A stretch of DNA of 34,171 nt from RGIG3009 sp045596745. GTDB lineage: Bacteria > Bacillota > Clostridia > Oscillospirales > Acutalibacteraceae. Each line of letters starts with the position of its first letter. Positions within the stretch are counted from its first letter, which is position 1. The stretch is taken from NCBI GenBank assembly GCA_045596745.1, contig JAZODA010000027.1, forward strand, positions 1 to 34,171. The letters are read 5' to 3'. Below, in pieces: positions 6,766-15,377 of this stretch. Position numbers and translations under genes: made by a program. A model generated the notes under the pieces. The model did no database searches. It worked only from the letters and a program-made list of their open reading frames with translations, and was not told where the DNA came from.

Positions 6766-8160
6766 TCAGGATTCCTCCTTCGGCAACTGATAGAATAAGT
6801 GGTTGAATTCCTCAACCGAGATATCGGTTACGCCCTCGGCAATGCACACCGCGAAGCACGCGCTTTCGGTCTCGCCGAGCAGGACATAGCCGGTCGGAAG
6901 TTCATCTTTTTTGTCGAGCGTGAACATACCGATACGGAACAGCCATTCACCGCTTTCCGCGTCCTTGTACATCGTGAGCACATGGCTGCTGACATTATAC
7001 GCGGCAGGAAGCGCCGTCCACTCATCCTTCAGGCGCAGCATATAGCCGTCGTCCGCAGGGATAAGCGCTTTGAACTCCGTCTTGACCTGCTGTGCCGCGT
7101 GATCCCAGTAGCACCATTCCGCACGCCAGAGTGTTTTGGCGGCAACGGTTTCTTCGAAGCCGGGCATACGGGTCGTTACAGGCCATTCCAGCACACCGTC
7201 GCCGTCGATATCACGGCTGGCGATGGCAAACTCACGGGCTGTCGCGCTGTTAATCTGCTGTTCCTGATCGCAAAGCGGAGCTTTCAGCTTGCCGTTTTCC
7301 CAACAAATCAGCTCGGTGACAACCGCACCTTGTTCTTTATTGCAATCCACAAACACACCGTTAACATCGGTATCGAGCTTGGCCAGCGTATATTCGCCGA
7401 AGGATACGATACCTCTGTCGAGCATGGTATGATCCGTGGTGACAACGCCGTCCTTTCCGTAGGAGAACATCTGCACCGAAGCCATCCGCACACCGGTGGT
7501 CAGCGACAGAAGCAGCAAATCGTCCGCACCGTCGGCGGTGATGTCACCCACCACCAAATCGGTGTACGGTGCGCTGAAGGAGCGCTCGGTCAGGTTGCTG
7601 CTGATATCGTAAATCGCCAAGCGGGAATCCCTGGAGTTGTACAGATGCCAGCCGATGAGCAGCTCGGGCGTGCCGTCCGCATCCAAATCGCCGAACTCCA
7701 CACGGTTGACCGATTCGCCGCGTCCCTCCACATCCGCTACCGAAGACCAGGAGCCATCGGTTTTACGGCGCAAGAGATTGATATGCACCGACGAATCCGT
7801 CGTATTGCGTCGATAGAACGCAAGCGCCGTGTCGGGAACGTTCTCGACTTTCTCTTCCGTCTCGGTTTCGTTTGTCGAGTCGGGCGACAAAATCGTATGC
7901 TCGCTGACTTGATCCAGCGTAATAAACGCCGACAAATATTTTCCAGAGGAAGGATATTTGAGTGTGTAATCGGTGGTCTCGCCGCTTGCGGTATGTGCAC
8001 TGATGTACGCATCCAGTGCTTCACGAATCGCATCCTGTTCACCGCCGCCGTCCGGGGGAGTCAGCTGGGTTTCCACATTCAGACCGATTGCGTTGCAGCC
8101 TGTCAGCAAACCGACCAATGCCACGCAGACAACGGCCGTTTTCCAGCGCCGAAAACGCAT
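6766..8160 (-). CDS. lipoprotein with FG-GAP/VCBS-like repeats, function unknown
   Basis: First gene of the two-component operon. It encodes 464 residues with a signal peptide and lipobox LTGC, so the product should be anchored on the outer face of the membrane. At least three segments follow the pattern GD-x-D-x-DG-xx-EL typical of FG-GAP/VCBS propeller blades with a Ca-binding loop: FGDLDADGTPELLIG, VGDITADGADDLLLL and SRDIDGDGVLEWPV. I therefore infer a beta-propeller-like ectodomain. I do not recognise a named family. Start: ATG 8160, eight bases after AGGAGG; an in-frame GTG at 8169 overlaps that ribosome binding site and is rejected. Co-transcription with the regulator and sensor kinase suggests a sensing or accessory role, but this is inference. 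Confidence 0.85.
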   Translation of the reverse strand: MRFRRWKTAVVCVALVGLLTGCNAIGLNVETQLTPPDGGGEQDAIREALDAYISAHTASGETTDYTLKYPSSGKYLSAFITLDQVSEHTILSPDSTNETETEEKVENVPDTALAFYRRNTTDSSVHINLLRRKTDGSWSSVADVEGRGESVNRVEFGDLDADGTPELLIGWHLYNSRDSRLAIYDISSNLTERSFSAPYTDLVVGDITADGADDLLLLSLTTGVRMASVQMFSYGKDGVVTTDHTMLDRGIVSFGEYTLAKLDTDVNGVFVDCNKEQGAVVTELICWENGKLKAPLCDQEQQINSATAREFAIASRDIDGDGVLEWPVTTRMPGFEETVAAKTLWRAEWCYWDHAAQQVKTEFKALIPADDGYMLRLKDEWTALPAAYNVSSHVLTMYKDAESGEWLFRIGMFTLDKKDELPTGYVLLGETESACFAVCIAEGVTDISVEEFNHLFYQLPKEES

Positions 8161-8199
8161 GGCATACACCTCCTGTCAAAAAATACTTATATTTATATT

Positions 8200-8228
8200 A
8201 TTTTAGTCCACTTCTACGACAAAGTCAA
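8200..8228 (-). promoter_or_regulatory. sigma-A-type promoter of the lipoprotein/two-component/prmC operon
   Basis: Minus strand: TTGACT (8223-8228), a 17-bp spacer, TAAAAT (8200-8205). The start would be near 8193, about 33 bases before the lipoprotein ATG. No other promoter was obvious within the five-gene unit, where genes overlap or are separated by at most 26 bp. Confidence 0.75.
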
Positions 8229-8280
8229 CCGCTAATCTCAAAAAGAAGACAGACTACCCCTAAATACGGAAAGATACATC

Positions 8281-8309
8281 TTGACAAACCGCTGTCGGAA
8301 TGATACCAT
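8281..8309 (+). promoter_or_regulatory. sigma-A-type promoter of thrS
   Basis: TTGACA (8281-8286), a 17-bp spacer, TACCAT (8304-8309). The -35 is perfect and the -10 is weak at positions 3 and 4. The predicted start near 8316 leaves a leader of about 265 nt, just right for the T-box that follows. It is divergent from the two-component operon promoter, 53 bp away. Confidence 0.7.
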
Positions 8310-8317
8310 TAAACGGT

Positions 8318-8560
8318 AACGTGTTGATGGGGACGGCTGTCTGCCCGGCTTTTCTTTCAGAGAGCATCCGGTTGCTGAAAAGGATGTAAGAAAACGCAGA
8401 GAGTTACCACCCCGGAGCGCTTTCGGGCGTCATATGACAAAAGAAAGCCGGTTCGCCCCGTTATCGGCGGTTAAAGCGCAGAGTTTCTCTGCGGAAATTG
8501 GGTGGAACCACGTGGTAGTATTGCCTCGTCCCTTTGTCGGGACGGGGCTTTTGTTTTTGT
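8318..8560 (+). ncRNA. T-box leader (threonine) of thrS
   Basis: The leader carries the invariant T-box sequence GGGTGGAACCACG (8500-8512), directly before a strong terminator (8523-8558). The 5' part (8330-8412) has Stem I features such as GATGGGGACG and an AGAGAG-type element. Next to the 3' side of Stem I the likely specifier is the Thr codon ACC at 8406-8408, followed by A, in agreement with the threonyl-tRNA synthetase gene it precedes. Uncharged tRNA-Thr would pair with the specifier and the T-box bulge and stabilise the antiterminator, turning on thrS. The exact Stem I pairing was not worked out by computation. Confidence 0.92.
8523..8558 (+). terminator. T-box-controlled terminator
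   Basis: A 10-bp stem, GCCTCGTCCC with GGGACGGGGC (one G-T pair), 6-nt loop, followed by TTTTGTTTTTG. Its left arm overlaps the 3' side of the antiterminator region, so the two folds exclude each other, which is the T-box switch. Confidence 0.9.
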
Positions 8561-8581
8561 AAATCGAAAGGAGAGAACCTT

Positions 8582-10513
8582 ATGATCAATATCACCCTCA
8601 AAGACGGCAATGTCTGCCAGACCGAAGCTACGACGGTCGAAGCGTTTTGCCGCGAACTGTCCATGGGTCTGTTCCGCAACGCCTGTGCCGCCCGCGTCAA
8701 CGGCGAAGTGGTGGATCTGCGCTCGGCACTGACCGAAGACTGCAAACTGGAGATTCTGACGTTTGACGATCCCGACGGTAAGAAGGCGTACTGGCACACC
8801 ACGTCGCACGTGATGGCGCAGGCTGTCAAGCGTTTGTGGCCCGATACCAAGCTGACCATCGGTCCGTCGGTGGATACCGGCTTCTACTATGACTTCGACC
8901 ATCCTGCCGGCTTCTCCGCCGAGGATTTGACCGCCATCGAAGCGGAAATGAAGAAAATCATCAAGGAAGCACTGCCGCTGGAGCGCTTTACCCTGCCCCG
9001 CGCCGAAGCGATTGAGTTTATGAAGGACGAGCCGTACAAGGTGGAGCTGATTGAAGCCCTGCCCGAAGATGCGGAAATCTCTTTCTATCGCCAGGGCGAC
9101 TTCACCGACCTGTGCGCCGGTCCTCACCTGATGGATACCGGTCGCCTGAAGGCGGTAAAACTGCTCAGCGCTACGGGTGCTTACTGGCGCGGCGACTCCA
9201 ACAACAAGATGCTGCAGCGCGTCTACGGCATCTCCTTCCCCAAGGCTTCCGAGCTGGAAGAGCATCTTCTGAAGCTGGAAGAAGCCCGCAAGCGCGACCA
9301 CAACAAGCTCGGTCGTGAGCTGGAATTGTTCACCACGGTGGACGTTATCGGTCAGGGTCTGCCGATTCTGCTGCCGAAGGGTGCGCGTATTGTGCAGCTG
9401 CTGCAGCGTTGGATTGAGGACGAGGAGCAAAAGCGCGGCTACCTGCTGACCAAGACGCCGCTGATGGCCAAGAGCGACCTGTACAAAATCTCGGGCCACT
9501 GGGATCACTATCGTGACGGTATGTTTGTGCTGGGCGACCCCGATGACGAAACCAAAGAGTGCTTCGCCATGCGCCCGATGACCTGCCCGTTCCAGTATCA
9601 GGTGTTCCTCAACCGTATGCGCTCCTACCGCGATCTGCCGATGCGTCTGGGCGAAACCTCTACCCTGTTCCGTAACGAGGACAGCGGCGAAATGCACGGC
9701 CTGATTCGTGTGCGTCAGTTCACCATTTCCGAAGGTCACCTCATCCTGCGCCCCGACCAGTTGGAAGAAGAGTTCAAGGGCTGCCTGGAGCTGGCGAAAT
9801 ATATTCTGGATACCGTGGGTATGCTGGAGGACTGCTCTTTCCGCTTCTCCCAGTGGGATCCCGACAACCGTGAAAAGTATATCGGTACCGAAGAGCAGTG
9901 GAACGAAGCGCAGAGCATTATGGCGAAGATCCTCGACGACCTCGGCGTGGAATACTCCGTCGGCGTCGGCGAAGCCGCTTTCTACGGTCCGAAGCTGGAT
10001 ATCCAGTACAAGAACGTGTTCGGCAAGGAAGACACCATCGTGACCATCCAGGTCGACCAGCTGCTGGCTGAGCAGTTCGATATGTCCTACATCGACCAGA
10101 ACGGTCAGAAGGTGCGTCCCTACATCATCCACCGCACCTCGCTCGGTTGCTACGAGCGTACGCTTGCCTACCTGATTGAGAAGTACGCCGGTGCGTTCCC
10201 GCTTTGGCTGGCTCCCGAACAGGTGCGCGTGCTGCCGCTGTCCGAGAAGATGATGGACAAGGCGCTGGAAATCACCGAAGAACTCAAGAAGTACGGTCTG
10301 CGTGCCGAAACCGATATGCGTAACGAGAAAATCGGCTACAAGATTCGCGAAGCACAGATGCAGAAAGTACCGTATATGCTCATCATCGGCGAACGCGAAG
10401 CGGAAGCCGGTCTGGTGTCTGTCCGCTCCCGTAAGGACGGCGACATCGGCACCATGACGACGGATGAGTTTGTCGCCAAGGCACTCAAGGAAGTTGCCGA
10501 CAAGGTGCGCTGA
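8582..10513 (+). CDS. thrS: threonyl-tRNA synthetase
   Basis: Charges tRNA-Thr with threonine in the cytoplasm. The 643 residues fit bacterial ThrRS. Order: TGS domain (1-63); editing (second additional) domain with HxxxH (His72, His76) and the downstream C-x-x-x-H of LCAGPHLMDTG; class II catalytic core with MRPMTCPFQYQVF, which carries the zinc Cys, and motif 2 FRNEDSGEMHGLIRVRQF; motif 3 near HRTSLGCYERTLAYLIE; then the anticodon-binding domain (APEQVRVLPLSEK). Start ATG 8582 is preceded by AAAGGAGAG; an upstream in-frame ATG (8534) lies inside the terminator stem and is rejected. It is regulated by the T-box in front. The D-2-hydroxyacid dehydrogenase gene starts one base after its stop. 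Confidence 0.98.
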   Translation: MINITLKDGNVCQTEATTVEAFCRELSMGLFRNACAARVNGEVVDLRSALTEDCKLEILTFDDPDGKKAYWHTTSHVMAQAVKRLWPDTKLTIGPSVDTGFYYDFDHPAGFSAEDLTAIEAEMKKIIKEALPLERFTLPRAEAIEFMKDEPYKVELIEALPEDAEISFYRQGDFTDLCAGPHLMDTGRLKAVKLLSATGAYWRGDSNNKMLQRVYGISFPKASELEEHLLKLEEARKRDHNKLGRELELFTTVDVIGQGLPILLPKGARIVQLLQRWIEDEEQKRGYLLTKTPLMAKSDLYKISGHWDHYRDGMFVLGDPDDETKECFAMRPMTCPFQYQVFLNRMRSYRDLPMRLGETSTLFRNEDSGEMHGLIRVRQFTISEGHLILRPDQLEEEFKGCLELAKYILDTVGMLEDCSFRFSQWDPDNREKYIGTEEQWNEAQSIMAKILDDLGVEYSVGVGEAAFYGPKLDIQYKNVFGKEDTIVTIQVDQLLAEQFDMSYIDQNGQKVRPYIIHRTSLGCYERTLAYLIEKYAGAFPLWLAPEQVRVLPLSEKMMDKALEITEELKKYGLRAETDMRNEKIGYKIREAQMQKVPYMLIIGEREAEAGLVSVRSRKDGDIGTMTTDEFVAKALKEVADKVR

Positions 10514-10514
10514 G

Positions 10515-11468
10515 ATGCAGCTGGCCATTCTGGATGCGGCAACCCTTAACGACGACATTGATTTGTCGCTCTTTGACGAATTCGGCACGGTTCACCGTTA
10601 CGAGCTGACCCGCACCCCCGAAGAACTGGCAGAACGCGCTGTCGGTTGCGAGGTGCTGATTCTCAACAAGGTGAAAATCAATCCCTCGACCTTCCCCGAC
10701 ACCGGTCGTGTGCGGCTGATTTGCGTCACCGCCACCGGTGTGGACAACGTCGATTTGGACTACTGCCGCAGCCGCGGTATTGCGGTGTGCAACGTCGTGG
10801 GGTATTCCACCGACTCGGTGGCGCAGGTGACGGTCGCGATGGCGCTGTCGCTTGCCAACCGTCTCCCCGCGTTCAAACGGTACGTCGACAGCAGCGAGTA
10901 CACCGCAAGCGGTATGCCCAACCACCTGAATCCGCCGTTTTACGAGCTGCGCGGAAAGACGTGGGGTATTCTGGGCTATGGCAACATCGGTGCCCGTGTG
11001 GCGGCGGTGGCGGAAGCGCTTGGCTGTCGCGTGCTGGTGTGCAAACGCACGCCGCTCGCCGACCGCGAAGTAACCGACATTGACACCTTGTGCGAGCAGT
11101 CGGACATTCTGTCGGTTCACGTGCCGCTGACTAATGAGACCCGTGCTATCATCAACCGTAAGCGGTTGTCCCGTATGAAGAAAAACGCCATTCTCATCAA
11201 CGTCGCCCGCGGTGCGGTGACCGACGAAGAAGCGGTGGCGGAGGCTGTTCAAAACGGCGAAATCGGCGGTCTCGGCGTGGACGTTTACTCCACCGAGCCG
11301 TTCCCCGCCGACCATCCGTTCAACGCACTTCTCGGACGGGATAACGTGTGCTTTACGCCGCATATGGCGTGGGGCGCTTACGAGGCGCGCGTGCGCTGCC
11401 TTGAAGAAGTGGCCGCCAACATCCGTGCGTTTTTTAACGGCGAAATCCGCGGTCGCGTCGATCTGTAA
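10515..11468 (+). CDS. D-2-hydroxyacid dehydrogenase (NAD-dependent)
   Basis: A 317-residue member of the D-isomer-specific 2-hydroxyacid dehydrogenase family, which reduces 2-keto acids or oxidises D-2-hydroxyacids with NAD(P). Visible: the Rossmann loop GYGNIG (154-159); the catalytic Arg232 in NVARGAV; Glu261 in DVYSTEP; and the acid-base His283 in TPHMAWG. Glycerate (hydroxypyruvate) and lactate-type enzymes both fit, and the substrate cannot be fixed from motifs. The ATG sits one base after the thrS stop with no clear ribosome binding site, so translation is probably coupled to thrS, and the gene would share the T-box control. A hairpin terminator follows. Confidence 0.92.
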   Translation: MQLAILDAATLNDDIDLSLFDEFGTVHRYELTRTPEELAERAVGCEVLILNKVKINPSTFPDTGRVRLICVTATGVDNVDLDYCRSRGIAVCNVVGYSTDSVAQVTVAMALSLANRLPAFKRYVDSSEYTASGMPNHLNPPFYELRGKTWGILGYGNIGARVAAVAEALGCRVLVCKRTPLADREVTDIDTLCEQSDILSVHVPLTNETRAIINRKRLSRMKKNAILINVARGAVTDEEAVAEAVQNGEIGGLGVDVYSTEPFPADHPFNALLGRDNVCFTPHMAWGAYEARVRCLEEVAANIRAFFNGEIRGRVDL

Positions 11469-11473
11469 ACAAC

Positions 11474-11513
11474 AAGCCATTTGGCAGGCGCAACCTACCA
11501 AATGGCTTTGTTT
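11474..11513 (+). terminator. terminator after the hydroxyacid dehydrogenase gene
   Basis: A long stem with arms AAGCCATTTGG and CCAAATGGCTT, plus inner AGG/CCT pairs, around CGCAA, followed by TGTTTGT. It separates the thrS unit from the kinase gene, whose ribosome binding site (AAGGAG) follows directly. The T tract is short, so readthrough is possible, and no separate kinase promoter was seen. Confidence 0.7.
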
Positions 11514-11529
11514 GTAAGGAGTTTTTATT

Positions 11530-13020
11530 ATGAAACACTACGTTCTGGGTCTGGATCAGGGTACCTCCGGCGTCGCCGCCATTCTCTTTGACGAGCAATG
11601 GTGTCCTGTGGCACGCGGATATCGTGAAATACGGCAGATTTTCCCGCGTGACGGCTTTGTGGAACACGATGCCTGCCACGTTTGGGAGGTTGTGTGCGAA
11701 GCGGTTGCCGAAGCTCTCGATAAAGCCGATGCCACCCCGGAACAGGTGCTGTGTGTCGGTCTTGACCACGAGGGCGAAAGCGTGATGCTGTGGGATCGTC
11801 TGACAGGACGTCCTCTTGGCAACGTCATTGTCTGGCAAGACCGCCGTACCGCCGCGGCCGCCGAGGAACTGGCGGCACGGCACGGTGAGCGCATCCGCCG
11901 TATTACGGGGTTGCCTGTCGATTCGTATTTCAGCGCGCTGAAGCTGCGCTGGCTTTTGGACAACACGCCCGATGCCGACGCATTGCTTGCCGAAGGGCGG
12001 TTGCTCGCCGGCAATCTGGATGCGTGGATGGCGTGGAATATGACAGGTGGTCGCCTGCATGCGACCGATGCTTCCACCGCATCGCGCACCATGTTGTTTG
12101 ACTTAAAACGCGGCTCGTGGTCGGAAGAGCTGCTCGATTTGTTTGGCATTCCTGCGGCGATTCTCCCGACGATTTATGACAGTGCCTGCGCTTTTGCCGA
12201 GACCGATCCCGCTGCGTTTTGCGGCATCAAAGCGCCGCTGTCGGGTATGCTCAACGACCAGCAGGCTGCGCTGTTCGGGCAGTCTTGCTTTACCGAAAGG
12301 TCTGTGAAAACCACCTACGGAACAGGCTGTTTTATGCTGATGAACACCGGCGAAAAGCCGATTGTCTCCGACAACGGACTGCTCCCCACCGTCGCCTGGC
12401 GGTTGCAGGAAAACACCACCTTTGCACTGGACGGCGGCGTGTACATCGCAGGGGCGGCAACGCGCTGGCTGCGTGACGGTTTGGGTATCATCACCAACGT
12501 TGCCGAAACCGAGGAAATGGCACTTCGTGCCGGCAGTAACGGCGGCGTGTATTTTGTACCTGCCTTTACGGGGCTTGCTTCCCCCTACTGGGATTCCTAC
12601 GCTCGCGGTATGATGATTGGCATCACCGGGGCGACCACCCGTGACCACATTGTACGCGCCACGCTGGAGGCGACGGCGTATCAGGTGGCGGAGCTGTTCG
12701 ACCTGATGCAACAGACCACCGACAGCGTCATTCCGTTTATGCGGTGTGACGGCGGTGCCGCCGACAACCATTTTCTGATGCAGTTTCAGGCGGACATTCT
12801 GCGCGTTCCTGTGGAAGTGCCCACCGTGACCGAAACCACGGCAATGGGCGCGGCGTTTATGGCGGCGTTGGGCGCAGGACTCTATCGCTCCCCCGCCGAG
12901 CTTGCCGCGTTCGACAAGGTGGCACGGCGGTATGAACCGACCATGAGCCCGGATGAGCGCGACAGCCTGTTGCACGACTGGAAGCGCGCGGTGGAACGCT
13001 GCCGCGAATGGGCAAAATAA
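11530..13020 (+). CDS. FGGY-family kinase, glycerol-kinase-like with altered substrate motif
   Basis: A sugar/polyol kinase of 496 residues that aligns along its length with GlpK: DQGTSG ATP/phosphate loop (9-14), YFSALK (133-138), DQQAALFGQ (243-251), TYGTGCFMLMNTGEKP (262 on), ARGMMIG and DGGAADNHFLMQFQADIL. It would phosphorylate a small polyol with ATP. In E. coli GlpK the motif NQRET supplies the glycerol-binding Arg83 and Glu84. Here the equivalent stretch is HEGES (80-84): the Glu is kept (Glu83) but the Arg is Gly82. Tyr133 and Asp243, matching Tyr135 and Asp245, are conserved. Glycerol is thus uncertain, and a related substrate is possible. No glycerol facilitator or dehydrogenase gene is adjacent. 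The ribosome binding site is AAGGAG. Confidence 0.88.
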   Translation: MKHYVLGLDQGTSGVAAILFDEQWCPVARGYREIRQIFPRDGFVEHDACHVWEVVCEAVAEALDKADATPEQVLCVGLDHEGESVMLWDRLTGRPLGNVIVWQDRRTAAAAEELAARHGERIRRITGLPVDSYFSALKLRWLLDNTPDADALLAEGRLLAGNLDAWMAWNMTGGRLHATDASTASRTMLFDLKRGSWSEELLDLFGIPAAILPTIYDSACAFAETDPAAFCGIKAPLSGMLNDQQAALFGQSCFTERSVKTTYGTGCFMLMNTGEKPIVSDNGLLPTVAWRLQENTTFALDGGVYIAGAATRWLRDGLGIITNVAETEEMALRAGSNGGVYFVPAFTGLASPYWDSYARGMMIGITGATTRDHIVRATLEATAYQVAELFDLMQQTTDSVIPFMRCDGGAADNHFLMQFQADILRVPVEVPTVTETTAMGAAFMAALGAGLYRSPAELAAFDKVARRYEPTMSPDERDSLLHDWKRAVERCREWAK

Positions 13021-13022
13021 CT

Positions 13023-15347
13023 TTATCGAATACGATACACTCCCAAGGCGATGACGGTGACGTCATCGCCTTTTTCTGTGAGCCGCTCCTGTGCGCTCTC
13101 GGCAATCTGCTCTGCCAATCCCTGCATACTGCTGAAGCAGCATTCGGTATCACGCAGCAGCTCTTCCACCCATTCCACGCCGTTATCGCTGACACCATCG
13201 CTCATCATAATGAGAATGTCGCCGTCGGCAAGGCGGTCGGTTGTGCGGGCAAAATTCAGTTCACGCAAAATGCCGAGCGGCAAGGAGGATTCGTCAATAC
13301 GGCTGACGCGTCCGCGGCTATAAAGCAGTGATACGCCTGCACCCGCTTTGAGCAGTTCCAGCTCTCCGCTGAAAAGGTTGACCGCCGCTACGTCCAGTGT
13401 CGCCAGACTTTCATCCCCCGATTTCGCAAGCAGGGCGGTATTGACCAGCCGCAGTAAACTTTCAAACCCGAAGCCCGCTTTGAGCAATCGCGCCGCCAAG
13501 CGAGCCGCCAGTGCGCCGTCCACCGCCGCTCTGCCGCCACTGCCCATACCGTCGCTGAGCACCACGAGCTGACGCCCACCGCCGTCCTGAAAGCTTTCGT
13601 ACGCATCGCCGCACAGCTGTTCACCGGGACAGCGAAGCTGGGCGCTTCCCACCACAACGCGGAACGTGTGGCTTTCGGTGAAGCAGATACGCGTTGTGCT
13701 TTGGTCGTAATCCATCACAGGCGGTGCAAAGCGACGTCCGCACAGCTCGCAAACGCGGCGGCAAAAGCCCTCCTTATTGCGTGTGCGGTAGCGACCGTCG
13801 AGCAGAATTTCCAGCTCCATATTGCCACCGACACCGACACGGCACAGCACCTCTTTGGTGCGGATTCCCTGCTTGTCCAGCATATCGCGCACACGGCGCG
13901 CGGTGGCTACATCCATCCACTGCGGCTCTGCTACCGCTTCGGACAGTTCTTTCAGCAACAGCGCGGTGGAGGAAAATTGGTCGGTCACCACCGCACGCAG
14001 TTCACTGAGCCGCCGAAACGCGCTTTCGCGAACCCGATACTCACGAAAGCCGACATTGATGCGTGCAACCAGTTCTTCAAGACGGAGGCAATGGTCAGCA
14101 AGCCATCCCTCGACTTCTGCCGCCGAAACACTCTCCTGCTCGGCAAAGCGCGGTGTCAGCTGATTGAGAGATCGCATCACATCGTCAAAATGCAAATTCC
14201 AGCATTCCGCGCGATGGCGACAGGCGCGGCAGACCTCCTCGGCGGCCGCGTGATACACACTGCCTGCATCGGGTGCGCCGATTCCCGCAAGCCGTGCGGA
14301 GACATCATCCACCGTGCCTGCCACCTCCGCCATTGCCTGTGCGGCACGCTCCATTTTAAGCGCCACCTCGCGGCGGGCGGAATGTACCTCCGGCAGGCGG
14401 CGAGACGTGCGAAACAGCCGTTCTACGGCGCTTTCCGCAACAGGCGGCAACACCCAGAATATCGCGCACGCCGCCGCAGCTTCGTACAAGGAAAGCAGTA
14501 CCGCTCCCACATCGTCGGTCAGCACCGTAACAATGCCATTACCCACCAAAAGCATCAATCCTGAGAACCATTTGCCCTGAGTGGAAAACACGCCTGCGAG
14601 CAAGCCGCCGAGCGCATATGCAGGAACTAAAAACGCATACTGCGGAGTGCTGAGCAACAGTGCCGCACCGAACACAATCCCTGCCGTACCGCCGACAACA
14701 TTGCCGATGCGTGCCGCAATTAAAATCAACAGCTGTGCCGCCACGCGCGCCGGCGCGATGCCGCCGAACTCCACAGTAAACAGCGCCATCATCGCCACGG
14801 CGACGATAACGACCAGACTTACCTCCGCCTCACGCGAGAGCGGTTGCCGCCCCTCGGCGGTCATCTCGCGTCCCACGGTTGCGGCAAAAAACGCAAATCC
14901 ACCGGCAAGCAGCCCTTCGGAAAACAGCGACAACACCTCCAGCAGAGGAAGTGTTTCCTCCGACAAAAGCGCCGCCGACGTTACCACCGAGGCAAGAAAC
15001 GCCACCACCGACGGGAACAAACGCGCCGCGGCAACCCGACGGAAGCCGCCAACCGACCAGCGTATGCCCACCACCGCGACGATGGCCGCGAGGTACTGAA
15101 GCACCTCGCCTTGCAAAAGGTAACCGACCGCGACCGCGATACCGATGAGAATTGCACCGGGTCCCGACACCGCCGCCACCAGACCGATGCCGAACGGCGA
15201 TGCGCCGCCGTAGACCGTTGCGCGCGGCAACAAAAACCCCAATAAAACTCCACCGACGACGTACGCAATCTGTAGGCGCGCCGTGTCGGAAAGAGGGTGT
15301 TTTTCCCGCGCGGAAACCGCTTTACCGCTATACTTTGTGTCTTTCAT
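13023..15347 (-). CDS. spoIIE: stage II sporulation protein E, serine phosphatase
   Basis: SpoIIE is the membrane PP2C-type phosphatase that dephosphorylates SpoIIAA, freeing sigma-F in the forespore, and takes part in polar septation. The 774 residues show a hydrophobic N-terminal half (about 28-315) with many membrane segments, a central region (about 330-570) with Cys motifs (CRACRHRAECW), and a C-terminal phosphatase domain (about 575-770). In the latter the metal-binding aspartates are visible in VVLSDGMGSGG and MMSDGVSDNG. Length and order match the family (B. subtilis about 827). Start ATG 15347 follows GGTGGTGA. It is convergent with the kinase gene, with only two bases between the stops. 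Confidence 0.96.
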   Translation of the reverse strand: MKDTKYSGKAVSAREKHPLSDTARLQIAYVVGGVLLGFLLPRATVYGGASPFGIGLVAAVSGPGAILIGIAVAVGYLLQGEVLQYLAAIVAVVGIRWSVGGFRRVAAARLFPSVVAFLASVVTSAALLSEETLPLLEVLSLFSEGLLAGGFAFFAATVGREMTAEGRQPLSREAEVSLVVIVAVAMMALFTVEFGGIAPARVAAQLLILIAARIGNVVGGTAGIVFGAALLLSTPQYAFLVPAYALGGLLAGVFSTQGKWFSGLMLLVGNGIVTVLTDDVGAVLLSLYEAAAACAIFWVLPPVAESAVERLFRTSRRLPEVHSARREVALKMERAAQAMAEVAGTVDDVSARLAGIGAPDAGSVYHAAAEEVCRACRHRAECWNLHFDDVMRSLNQLTPRFAEQESVSAAEVEGWLADHCLRLEELVARINVGFREYRVRESAFRRLSELRAVVTDQFSSTALLLKELSEAVAEPQWMDVATARRVRDMLDKQGIRTKEVLCRVGVGGNMELEILLDGRYRTRNKEGFCRRVCELCGRRFAPPVMDYDQSTTRICFTESHTFRVVVGSAQLRCPGEQLCGDAYESFQDGGGRQLVVLSDGMGSGGRAAVDGALAARLAARLLKAGFGFESLLRLVNTALLAKSGDESLATLDVAAVNLFSGELELLKAGAGVSLLYSRGRVSRIDESSLPLGILRELNFARTTDRLADGDILIMMSDGVSDNGVEWVEELLRDTECCFSSMQGLAEQIAESAQERLTEKGDDVTVIALGVYRIR
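13045..13076 (+). terminator. terminator of the kinase gene, embedded in the spoIIE 3' end
   Basis: A 12-bp perfect stem, AAGGCGATGACG with CGTCATCGCCTT, around a GTGA loop. The right arm runs into TTTTTC on the plus strand. It lies about 25 bases past the kinase stop and wholly within the convergent spoIIE coding sequence (codons for EKGDDVTVIAL). It should terminate plus-strand transcription. Confidence 0.8.
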
Positions 15348-15377
15348 TTCTCTTCACCACCATATCTTGATACTGTC

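Noticed and set aside
8471..10588. A 705-codon minus-strand frame opposite thrS
   Set aside because: It covers the complete, motif-rich thrS and part of the T-box terminator; its composition (His, Gln, Leu, Phe, Val) is that of an antisense shadow.
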